Source: Polyangium jinanense
Lineage (GTDB): Bacteria > Myxococcota > Polyangia > Polyangiales > Polyangiaceae
Direction of reading: 5' to 3'
DNA: 64,000 bases
Assembly (NCBI RefSeq): GCF_028435365.1
Contig: NZ_JAGTJJ010000035.1
Coordinates: 1-64,000 of the forward strand
Positions 27,541-35,519 of this stretch are shown here, one piece after another; within the stretch, counting starts at the first letter, position 1; every line of letters starts with the position of its first letter. The notes under the pieces were generated by a model, which made no database searches, had not been told where the DNA came from, and saw only the letters and a list, made by a program, of their open reading frames with translations. Position numbers and translations under genes: made by a program.

Positions 27541-29661
27541 ATGAAGACCCTCCCGAGGCTCCTCTCTTCCGCGCTGATCGCTGCGGCGATCTTCGCGCCG
27601 CGCCTCGCTGCGGCCGACGGTGCGCTCCGCACGGTCCTCGTCATCGACGCCTCCTCGTCGATGCGTGGCACCGACCCGAAGGAGCTCCGCAAGGTCGCGG
27701 CCGAGCTCTTCGTCGACCTCACGCGCAACGGCGATGAGCTCGCGGTCGTTGGCTTCGACGGCGCCGCGCGCGACGCCATGCCCACCCTCGTCGTCGTGCG
27801 AACGCCCGACGATCGCGCTCGGATCAAGCAGGCCGTCCGCGCCGTCGGCAACGATGGAAACTGGACCGATTTCACGGCCGGCCTCGAAGGCGCGCGCCGC
27901 CTTCTCGAGGGCAAACCTCGCGCTCCCGGCGATCAGGACCTCATCGTCTTCCTCACGGACGGCCGCTGCGATCCGGACCCGCGTGGCCCGCTCGCCGACG
28001 CCGCGCGCGCGGCCGGCGGCAAGACCAGGGTCGAGCAGGTTTGCCAGACCAAGGTCTTGGACGACCTCGTCCCTTCCCTCGGCAAAACGCGCATCTACGC
28101 CGTCGGTTTGTCCAAGAGCGCCCCTCGCGCCTTCCTCGAAGACCTCGGCCGCCGCACGGGTGGCATCGGCGTCGCCACCGATCGCCCTGACGAGCTCCCG
28201 CGCCTCTTCGCCGACATCTACGCCCGCCTCTTCGGCAGCCGCCTCTCCGAGGGCGCGTCCGCCCCTTCGATCTCCGTCCCGGTCGACGAAGGCGCGAGCT
28301 CGCTCGACCTCGTCCTCGTCGGCCCCCCCAAGCTCGGCATGCGCCTCTTCGATCCGAAGGGCGCGGAGGTCTCCACGGCGGGTGATCGTCCCGGCGTGTA
28401 TTTCTCGGACAACCCTGCCTACCGCCTCCTGCGCCTCGACGCCCCCGAGCCCGGCGCGTATCGCCTCGACGTCTCCGGCGGCGGCACCGGTGGCCGGTAT
28501 GCGGTCCTGCAAAACCTCGATTTGCACCTCACGTTCCCGGGTTTGCCCGAAGTCCTCGAAATTGGGAAGAGCGCCACGATAAAACTCCGCCTCGCGACCC
28601 CGGGCGGCAAAGCTCCCTCGAAAACCTTCCTCGATCGTCACGCGTTTTCCCTCGTGTCCGTGGAAGGCGCGAACACCTGCGACGACGCGACCCTCGCCTC
28701 GGCGGCTCCCGTGCCCCTCCGCTCGCTCCCGGACGGCTCGTTCGAGGCCCCGATCACGCCCTCGAAAAAGGGCGCCTTGTGCCTCCTCGGCCGAATGAGC
28801 CCGGGCGAGTCGGGCGTCCTCACGCGCGAGGCCCGCGGCGCCCCGGTCCGCGTCATTCCGCCGATTCACCTGAAAGCTGCCGTCGCCGCGCCGTTTGGCG
28901 CGGTCAAACAGGACGGACGCGCCGTCGCCACCATCTCCCTCGAAGGCAGCGAGGTCGGCGAGCTCATCTTCGCCGACCTCGAACACGAGCACCTCGAGAA
29001 CGAGGGCAACCGCTCGGGCATGAGGCTCTCCGATCGCGACGTCGAGATTGGCCCTGCCACGAAGAAACAATTCGACGTCACCCTCGATGTCGGCCGCGAC
29101 ATGCCCCCGGGCCCGCGCGAGATCACGCTCCGCATCGTCCCCAAGAAGCCGCAGGGCTTCGAGGATCGCGCTGTCTCCGTCCGCGTCCCGGTCACGATCG
29201 TCCCGCTCACCTTCTGGGAGCGCCACGGCCGCAACATCCAGATCTTCCTCGTCGCCTTCTTCACCTTCTTCCTCGTCATTGGCCTCATGCTCCCGGCGCG
29301 GTTCCGGCGCACCGCGATCCTCCATTACGAAGATCGCCGCGACCCCGACCTCCCGCGCCAGGCCAAGTTCCCGCTCGGGGCCAAGGCGCGGGCGGGTCTT
29401 TATCGATCGGCGCGCGTCACCATCGGCCCGATGGGCCCCGTCCCGCGCGGCGGCGTCGTCGAGCTCCGCGCCGGCCCCGGCGGCGCCGTCCTCGCGCGCC
29501 CTGCTGCCGGCAAACGCGCGACCGAGCTCCCCCGCGACGACGATTTCAGCGCGGGCGAGCCCCGCGAACCGCGGCTCGTGAACGGCTGGTTCCGCGTTTC
29601 GCCGGGCGTGAAATATGCGATCGAGGGGACGGGGCTCGTCTTCTGGTGGAGCCCGCGTTGA
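27541..29661 (+). CDS. Von Willebrand factor A-domain membrane protein
   Basis: 706 aa. A signal peptide (~1-25, RLAAADG) precedes a VWA domain (~28-230) with the metal site DASSSMRG (DxSxS) and TDGRCDPDPRG. Strand-rich Ig-like regions follow (~240-560), then one membrane helix (IQIFLVAFFTFFLVIGLML, ~565-585) and a ~110-residue cytoplasmic tail. VWA domains bind protein ligands through the metal. The start is 13 bp after the transporter stop, so the two share an operon; a surface or periplasmic scaffold partner is a reasonable guess. Confidence 0.85.
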   Translation: MKTLPRLLSSALIAAAIFAPRLAAADGALRTVLVIDASSSMRGTDPKELRKVAAELFVDLTRNGDELAVVGFDGAARDAMPTLVVVRTPDDRARIKQAVRAVGNDGNWTDFTAGLEGARRLLEGKPRAPGDQDLIVFLTDGRCDPDPRGPLADAARAAGGKTRVEQVCQTKVLDDLVPSLGKTRIYAVGLSKSAPRAFLEDLGRRTGGIGVATDRPDELPRLFADIYARLFGSRLSEGASAPSISVPVDEGASSLDLVLVGPPKLGMRLFDPKGAEVSTAGDRPGVYFSDNPAYRLLRLDAPEPGAYRLDVSGGGTGGRYAVLQNLDLHLTFPGLPEVLEIGKSATIKLRLATPGGKAPSKTFLDRHAFSLVSVEGANTCDDATLASAAPVPLRSLPDGSFEAPITPSKKGALCLLGRMSPGESGVLTREARGAPVRVIPPIHLKAAVAAPFGAVKQDGRAVATISLEGSEVGELIFADLEHEHLENEGNRSGMRLSDRDVEIGPATKKQFDVTLDVGRDMPPGPREITLRIVPKKPQGFEDRAVSVRVPVTIVPLTFWERHGRNIQIFLVAFFTFFLVIGLMLPARFRRTAILHYEDRRDPDLPRQAKFPLGAKARAGLYRSARVTIGPMGPVPRGGVVELRAGPGGAVLARPAAGKRATELPRDDDFSAGEPREPRLVNGWFRVSPGVKYAIEGTGLVFWWSPR

Positions 29662-29685
29662 ACATACAGAGAAAGGTAGCTTAAA

Positions 29686-30189
29686 ATGAATCGATTGGCC
29701 TTGGCAGGTTTGCTCCTCATTTCGATGGTCGTCTCGGCCTGCAGCTCGGGCGGCGGCGGCGGAAACGGCGGCGCCGGCGGAAGCGGCGGCGCAGGCGGAA
29801 GCGGCGGCGCAGGCGGAAGCGGCGGCGCAGGCGGAAGCGGCGGAAGCGGCGGCGCGGACCCGTTCGCCGATTGCGAGGGACGCCCCTACACCGCGACGAT
29901 CGTCGCTCCCACGGACGGTGCGACGGGCGTCGCCGTCGACGTCAAGATGCGAATGGAGTTCTCGGACGGGATCCCCGATCGGTTCGAGCAGGTGACGGGG
30001 CCGGGGGGCTCGTCCCTCGTGGTCAAGGACATCGGCTCCGATGCCCAGGGTGATTATTCCACCTACGAGCTCATGCCGGCGACCGAGTATACGCTCACGG
30101 CGGGGTGGTGGTGTGTCAAGCAGGTTGGCGGCATGACGGACCAGAAAGAGTACGTGCTCGCCACGTCGACGTTCACCACCGCGCCTTGA
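29686..30189 (+). CDS. Lipoprotein with GGSGGA linker and Ig-like domain
   Basis: 167 aa. The signal (LAGLLLISMVVSACSS) has a lipobox at Cys19. A Gly/Ser/Ala linker of ~40 residues (GGAGGSGG repeats) leads to an Ig-like domain (YTATIVAPTDGATGVAVDVKM) that ends YELMPATEYTLTAGWW and then STFTTAP, the layout of bacterial Ig-like (Big_5-type) domains. A ribosome site GAGAAAGG precedes the ATG. The last four codons and the stop belong to the 85-bp repeat found again at 44344-44429. Confidence 0.82.
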   Translation: MNRLALAGLLLISMVVSACSSGGGGGNGGAGGSGGAGGSGGAGGSGGAGGSGGSGGADPFADCEGRPYTATIVAPTDGATGVAVDVKMRMEFSDGIPDRFEQVTGPGGSSLVVKDIGSDAQGDYSTYELMPATEYTLTAGWWCVKQVGGMTDQKEYVLATSTFTTAP

Positions 30190-30262
30190 GCGCCGCGGCC
30201 TGGAAAGATCCGCTTTCCACGGCCCTTCCGACTCTGGTACGTTCCTCTCCTCCCGCTCTCGG
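30178..30262 (+). repeat. 85-bp imperfect direct repeat, left copy
   Basis: From the last codons of the lipoprotein gene through its downstream sequence (ACCGCGCCTTGAGCGC, then TCCGCTTTCCACGGCCCTTC, TCTGGTACGTT and CCCGCTCTCGGG), this matches 44344-44429 with scattered mismatches. It includes a possible promoter pair TTTCCA (30214-30219) and TACGTT (30238-30243) with an 18-bp spacer, which in the right copy stands before the tubulin-like operon. Confidence 0.82.
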
Positions 30263-30294
30263 GCTGAGCATTGGTCTCATCGCAACCCGCCGCG

Positions 30295-30594
30295 CCGGGG
30301 CGCCGCCCCGGGCCCCGCGGGGGCTATTCGCCCCTCGACCCGAACCAGGGCAAGCCCTGGACGTCTCGGGAAGAACTGCGCGCTGCGCAGTTCTTCCCAC
30401 AGGCCGGTGGCAAGACCAGGGACAGCGTTGCCGGTTGAAATGTCAGCGCGGTTGGTGGCAGGGTCGTTGCCGGTCTTGACTCGGCCTGTTCGATGAACTG
30501 CGCGCTGCGCAGTTCATCGACAATCGGTCCAGCGCTTGCGCTGGTCCGGGTCCAGGGGCGGATAGCCCCGGTGGGGTCTGGGGCAACGCCCCAG
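30295..30594. repeat. Composite inverted hairpin element (copies 4 and 5)
   Basis: Same plan as 24882-25179. The left half is subfamily A reversed: stems 30295-30301/30305-30311, then GGGGC/GCCCC around TATTC, then 30345-30351/30354-30360 and 30368-30381/30385-30398. The right half is subfamily B: stems 30491-30503/30507-30519, 30529-30535/30538-30544, 30555-30559/30565-30569 and 30578-30584/30588-30594. Here the inversion extends outwards: CTGAGCATTGGTCTCATC at about 30263-30280 mirrors GATGAGACCAATGCTCAG at about 30609-30626. The rest of the 30190-30693 gap holds no gene. Confidence 0.88.
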
Positions 30595-30693
30595 CGAAGC
30601 GGCTTCGAGATGAGACCAATGCTCAGGCTCTCGGAGAGGGGGAAAGCCGCGAAGCTTTTGCGGAGACGAAGGAGGGAGCGAAGGCGGACGGCG

Positions 30694-31569
30694 TTATTTC
30701 TTCAACTTCGCCTTCAGCGCGGCGGCCTGCGCGAGCAGCGCTTGCGCCTGCGCTTCCAGATCCTCGGCCGTCTGGGCTTGCGCCGCTTGCTCCGCGGCGG
30801 CCTTGGCCTCGTTCTCGGCCTCTTCCTCCAGCTTCTTCAGGAAGGCCTGACGTTCTTCAAGCTGGGCCAGAAGCTCGGCGATCGACGTCTTGACCTCGTC
30901 GATCGTCTCCTCCTCTTCTCGCGGCGGCTCGCTATAGAAGAAGCCATCGGCGAAGCTCGACGTTAGCGTGGCGTGCTGGAACGGCAGCTTGGCGAGGCCG
31001 CCGTGCGACTCCTTGCGGGCTCCATTGACCTTGTCGATGAACTGCTTGCGCGCGCCGATGTCGCGGAAATCGCGGTTCTTGCCCTGCGCCTTCTTGCGCA
31101 GCTCCTCGGCGCTCTGGCCCGCGGCGACGAGCGCGTCGGCCTCGGGCGCCATGGCGACGAGCGCCGGCACGCCGCATTTCGTGAGCGTCTCGCTCCAATC
31201 GGTCATGGATTGCAGCTGCCCGCCGAGCACGGGCCGCCGGAACTTCCCGAGCGGCTTGTTCTTCAAGAGCGCAGTCCGGAGCTGCTTGCGCGTATTGCCG
31301 CTCGTGTGGTCGTCGACGGCGCGCGAGACGCGCCCGGCGAAGCCGTCGAGCCCCCCGTCGGCCTTGTCGACCGCGGCCTGCGCGTGCGCCAATGCGTCGA
31401 GGATCTCGATCTCCTCGAGGAGGATGAGCTTCCACTGCTCGCGGAGCTCCTGGAAGACGGGCACGTAGGTTGCGGCCAGGGGCTCCTGGACCGCTCGGGA
31501 GAAAGTATATTGAAGCTCCCGAAGGAGGGTGAAAAGACCGATGCGATAGCCGAGGACCCGTACTCCCAT
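30694..31569 (-). CDS. Coiled-coil protein of unknown function, paralog of the 11676-12560 product
   Basis: 291 aa from ATG 31569. It matches the 11676-12560 product along its length: RIGLFTLLRELQYTF at the N-terminus, RPVLGGQLQSMTDW, then DFRDIGARKQFIDKVNGARK and FADGFFYSEPP. It ends with a Glu/Ala/Lys coiled coil (residues ~215-291, ending LKAKLKK). Soluble, no signal peptide. It diverges from the VgrG gene across a G-rich 829-bp gap. I cannot name the family. Confidence 0.75.
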   Translation of the reverse strand: MGVRVLGYRIGLFTLLRELQYTFSRAVQEPLAATYVPVFQELREQWKLILLEEIEILDALAHAQAAVDKADGGLDGFAGRVSRAVDDHTSGNTRKQLRTALLKNKPLGKFRRPVLGGQLQSMTDWSETLTKCGVPALVAMAPEADALVAAGQSAEELRKKAQGKNRDFRDIGARKQFIDKVNGARKESHGGLAKLPFQHATLTSSFADGFFYSEPPREEEETIDEVKTSIAELLAQLEERQAFLKKLEEEAENEAKAAAEQAAQAQTAEDLEAQAQALLAQAAALKAKLKK

Positions 31570-32398
31570 GGCGGCGACGGTACCAAGCCCCAATGAAGAA
31601 GACAAGGGGATCGTACGGGGCGGAAGGGTCGGCGCCCACGGCGGGACGAACCTCGGGCGTCCCGTCGTCCGCGTCGCGCATCGCGGATCGGGGCTCGCGT
31701 TTGGCGGCTTTTCATCCATGCGATTGGGAACGAGGTCGGGCTGGGCCGGACGGGGTCCGTTCGGCGGCGCAAGGACGACGGTAGGAAGCAGACGGGGGTG
31801 GTCCGGGGGCGAAACAGGGGCGGCGTTCGGGGAAGAGCTGTTTCGCGGAGGAACGAGGGTGGGCGGCGGGCGCCGCCGGGGATGGTTCCCCAAAACCGGT
31901 GGCGGCCGGCGGGCGCAGCCGGGGGCGGTTTCGCGCGTACCGCCGGCCGGCGTGTCGCTCCCGGAGCGCTCCCGGAGCCGAACGGGGGGCGACTGCATCG
32001 CCATTCGACGGGCGCGGCGCAGATCGGAGGACGCGCGCGCGGCAGGGGCGCGGGTGGGGCGAAATCGGGGCGGGCGTCGGAGGAGAACGAGGGATGTTTT
32101 TGCGGCAGAACAGGAGGGCGGCCGTCGGCGAGCATCTCGTTCGGCTCTGCGTGAGAGGAAGATGCGAGGGGGCCGTGGCGAGCGAAGCAGTCTTCGCGCG
32201 CCATCTTGGCCGTGCGCCGACGGTTGCCTGAATCTCCGCCCCCTGTTCCGTTCGGACATTGGGTGTCCTAGCAAGCGCTCCTCCCTCTTGCGTGCGTTCC
32301 GCGTGTTGAGGCACAAGGATCGCCAGGAACAACGCAGGCCCGCGCACAGCGCCGCGGGGGTGGCTCGCCGTGGCCTGCGGTAACGGAAGGGACCTTCC
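31570..32398. other. 829-bp intergenic region, G-rich on the plus strand
   Basis: Long open frames here encode only Gly/Arg- or Pro/Arg-rich peptides on either strand and show no codon-position pattern I trust. The left ~650 bp are purine-rich on the plus strand, like the tract upstream of the other coiled-coil paralog. The right end should hold the VgrG operon promoter. Confidence 0.5.
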
Positions 32399-34498
32399 AT
32401 GGTCTGGCTGCCCTCGATCCGCCTTCCGGGCGGGACGCTCTCGCTCGTCCTGGATTCGCAGACCGCGCTCGATGTCCGGCGCTTCTCGATCGCGGAGGGA
32501 ATTTCAAGCCTTTTCTCCGTCACGCTGGAAGCGTTCTCCAGCGATGCGGCCTTGTCCTTCGACGACGTGGTCGGCCAGCGGGCCCGCTTCACCATCCGGC
32601 GCGGCGCGGAGGAGCGCACGTGGAGCGGCATCTGCTGCGGCGCGCGCCTGATCCGCGTCGAGGAAGACGGGCTCTCCACCTACGAGATCACGCTCGTCCC
32701 GATGCTGTGGCTCCTGACGCAGCGTGTAAACCGGCGCATCTTTCAGCACCTCTCCGAGCCCGAGATCGCGACGCGTCTCCTTGACGACTGGCAGATCCCC
32801 CGTGAGCTTCGGTTGTCGGAGACGTACAAACCGCGCGAGTTGCGCACCCAATACGACGAATCGGATCACGCATTCCTGTGCCGGCAGCTGGAGGACGCTG
32901 GCATCTCGTATTTCTTCGAGGAGAAGGATGGCGAGACGGTCGTCGTCCTCTCGGACGCGCCGCATCGCGCGGAGCCGCGACCCACGCGGCTCCCGTTCAA
33001 GGCCGACGTGACGATGGTGACGGGCGAATACGCGACGCGCGCGCAGGCTGGCCGCGAGCTGCGGCCCGGCCGTTTTGTCATGCGGGATCGTGACCACCGG
33101 CTCTCCGCGGCCTATCCCCTGGAGGCGCGAGCCGATGCGCGAGCGCTCGACGTGGAAACGCGCCTCGAACGTTTCCGCGCCGATCCTGGCGCCTTCCTCT
33201 ACCAAGCCAACCCGGGCGGGGGCACGCCGGTAGCAGACGATCGGGGTGCGTATCGGAGCGACGAACGGGTCGCGAGAAGCCTCGCACAGAAGCGCCTCGA
33301 AGCGGAGCGCGAGGGGGCCGTGACGTTCGGTTTCGATACGAACGCGCTCGATCTCGCGCCGGGCGTCGTGGTCCACGTGGACGGCCATCCGCGCCCGGAG
33401 TTCGCGCGGGGCCTGCTCGTCGTGGGGACTCGCCTCGACGGCACGCAGGACGGCGACTGGACGCACGTGTGCGAAGCGCGCAGCGTGGAGCTGCCATACC
33501 GCCCCCCGCGCGTGACGCCTACGCCTCGCGCGCAGAGCATCGAGACGGCAACCGTGGTCGGCCCCCATGGCGAGGAGATCCATTGCGACGAATTCGGCCG
33601 CGTTCGCGTGCATTTTCATTGGGATCGGGAGAGCACGATGGACGAGCAGAGTTCGTGCTGGATCCCGGTGAGCCAGGCATGGAGCGGCGCGGGCTATGGC
33701 GCGCTCAACCTCCCCCGCGTCGACCAGGAGGTGCTCGTGGCCTTCCTGGACGGGGTCCCGGACAGGCCGATGATTGTGGGTCGTGTGCATACAGCGCTGC
33801 AAAAGGTGCCATATTCGCTACCAGCGAGTAAGACGCAGAGCGGATGGAGGACGGCATCCTCGCCGGGCGGAAACGGATATAACGAGATTCTCTTCGAGGA
33901 TAAGAAGGGCGGCGAGTTCATTCGTGTGCATGCCGAACGCGATATGCACGCGACAGTGCAGCGGGACATGGTGTCGACCGTGCAGCGCGACCAGACCGAA
34001 ACCGTGCGACGGGACCGCAAGGCGATCGTGACGCGTGACGCCGAGACCATCGTAGGGCGCAACGCCGCGCAGCTCGTCCAGGACAACGCGCGACAAGTGG
34101 TCGGCTTATCGAGCACGCGCGTCGTGGGGGTCAACGACGTGCTCGACGTGGGGGGCGATCAGAACGTGAGCATCTGCGGGGATCACAATCTATCTGTGGG
34201 CGGATCGAGCGAGACGAAGATCGCCGGCGCCCATTCCGTGCAGGTGGGAGCTACGCAGATCATTCAGGCCGGGGATACGATAACGATCAAGACCGGCGCG
34301 GCAAGCATCACCCTGGAACCGTCCGGGAAGGTGACGATCTCCGGGACCGAGATCGTGCTGCAATCGACGGGCCCCGTCACGGCGAGCGGAACGAAGATCG
34401 GGGTGAGCGGCGCCGAGATAGGCGTGCTCGCATCGGGGGCCGCTGAGGTAGGCGGCGCGTCGCTGCACCTCGTGGGGGATCCCATCAAATCGAATTGA
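32399..34498 (+). CDS. vgrG: Type VI secretion spike protein VgrG
   Basis: 699 aa. The N-terminal part (gp27-like, ~1-370) carries LFSVTLEAFSSDAALSFDDV, LIRVEEDGLSTYEITLVP and FQHLSEPEIATRLLDDW. The gp5-like OB region follows (EEIHCDEFGRVRVHFHWDRE and SCWIPVSQAWSG, VgrG hallmarks). The C-terminal needle is made of short repeats (QRDMVSTVQRDQTETVRRD, then VGVNDVLDVGGDQNVSI). It forms the trimeric tip of the type VI tail. There is no C-terminal effector extension, so cargo is the PAAR-like gene product downstream. No sheath, baseplate or ClpV genes are in the window, so this is an orphan VgrG module. Confidence 0.95.
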   Translation: MVWLPSIRLPGGTLSLVLDSQTALDVRRFSIAEGISSLFSVTLEAFSSDAALSFDDVVGQRARFTIRRGAEERTWSGICCGARLIRVEEDGLSTYEITLVPMLWLLTQRVNRRIFQHLSEPEIATRLLDDWQIPRELRLSETYKPRELRTQYDESDHAFLCRQLEDAGISYFFEEKDGETVVVLSDAPHRAEPRPTRLPFKADVTMVTGEYATRAQAGRELRPGRFVMRDRDHRLSAAYPLEARADARALDVETRLERFRADPGAFLYQANPGGGTPVADDRGAYRSDERVARSLAQKRLEAEREGAVTFGFDTNALDLAPGVVVHVDGHPRPEFARGLLVVGTRLDGTQDGDWTHVCEARSVELPYRPPRVTPTPRAQSIETATVVGPHGEEIHCDEFGRVRVHFHWDRESTMDEQSSCWIPVSQAWSGAGYGALNLPRVDQEVLVAFLDGVPDRPMIVGRVHTALQKVPYSLPASKTQSGWRTASSPGGNGYNEILFEDKKGGEFIRVHAERDMHATVQRDMVSTVQRDQTETVRRDRKAIVTRDAETIVGRNAAQLVQDNARQVVGLSSTRVVGVNDVLDVGGDQNVSICGDHNLSVGGSSETKIAGAHSVQVGATQIIQAGDTITIKTGAASITLEPSGKVTISGTEIVLQSTGPVTASGTKIGVSGAEIGVLASGAAEVGGASLHLVGDPIKSN

Positions 34499-34514
34499 TG
34501 CGAGGCCAATCACC

Positions 34515-35519
34515 ATGAAGCTCGACAACCGTACGCCGCTCGCGGCGATGGCGTTTCCGATGGTGGACCTCGCGGGCGACCCGTTCGTTGCGATCATCGC
34601 AAAGGGCATATTCGACGTGGACAAGGGCAAGCCATTGCGCTTGTCCACGTCCCCCTCACGCATTCGCATCGCCTCGGTTCCCTGGGCGGCGGAGAAGCCT
34701 TCCAGCCTGCGCTACGAGGACGACCTCGCGCCATTCAAGGTATGCACCGACATCATCGTCAATGGTACGGCATACGCGCCGGGCGGCCAGCGCGCTCCCG
34801 CATGGCGCGCCGGTGTGCGCGTGGGAGCCGTGCGGAGATACGTGACCGTCACCGGGCCGCGCGCATGGGTGCATGCGCCGCTACTCGGTTGGTCCCTCAC
34901 CCCGATCGTCCCGGTGCACCGCGTACCCTTGCGGTATGAACTCGCGTTCGGGGGCGATGGGTTCGAGGCGAACCCCGTGGGGGTCGGCTACTGCAATCCA
35001 CGGACGGCAGACACGTCGCAGCTCGTCGCGGCGCCGCAGCTCCTCCGCGAGGACGGGCGCGCGCCGGTGTTCGGGGAGCCGTATCCGGTGGAAGGACTCG
35101 GAGCCATCGCCAGGACATGGCAGCCTCGCCGCGCGCGGGCGGGAACGTTCGGGGAGGCATGGGCGACGCAGGAAGGACGCCGTCTGCCCGAAGATTTCGA
35201 TGGCACGTATTGGAACGCAGCCCATCCCGACCTGTGCGCTGACGCATTCCTTCGAGGTGACGAGGAAGTGACACTCACGGCTCTGCATCCGGAGCACGCA
35301 GAGCTGGCTTTTCGGCTGCCTTCGTTGCTCGTGGCCGCGGGCGCTGTGCATGCCTCGGGGTTTCGTCATGCTTCCCCAGCGCGGCTGGACACCGTTGTCA
35401 TCGATGCGGACGAGCTGCGGGTAGAGCTTTCGTGGCGCGTCGCGTTACCGTTGTTCAAGGGTGGAGTGGACAGCGTGCATATCGGAATGCGCGCCGCGGC
35501 GGTTGGAGGTAGCGCATGA
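34515..35519 (+). CDS. DUF2169-domain type VI effector adaptor
   Basis: 334 aa. Features of DUF2169 proteins are clear: NRTPLAAMAFPMVDLAGDP at the start, GRAW-like DLAPFKVCTDIIVNGTAYAP and VPLRYELAFGGDGFEANPVG. This family loads PAAR-carrying effectors on VgrG in several bacteria. It follows vgrG by 16 bp and overlaps the effector start by 4 bp (ATGA), so the three are translated together. Confidence 0.92.
   Translation: MKLDNRTPLAAMAFPMVDLAGDPFVAIIAKGIFDVDKGKPLRLSTSPSRIRIASVPWAAEKPSSLRYEDDLAPFKVCTDIIVNGTAYAPGGQRAPAWRAGVRVGAVRRYVTVTGPRAWVHAPLLGWSLTPIVPVHRVPLRYELAFGGDGFEANPVGVGYCNPRTADTSQLVAAPQLLREDGRAPVFGEPYPVEGLGAIARTWQPRRARAGTFGEAWATQEGRRLPEDFDGTYWNAAHPDLCADAFLRGDEEVTLTALHPEHAELAFRLPSLLVAAGAVHASGFRHASPARLDTVVIDADELRVELSWRVALPLFKGGVDSVHIGMRAAAVGGSA

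Noticed and set aside
29750..29860. Repetitive GGCGGAAGC DNA as a possible CRISPR or satellite
   Set aside because: It is the coding sequence of the lipoprotein's Gly/Ser/Ala linker; no spacers, period matches codons.
31568..32383. A 271-codon plus-strand frame before VgrG
   Set aside because: Gly/Arg-rich peptide without any recognisable motif; its start overlaps the start of the minus-strand coiled-coil gene. Kept as intergenic.
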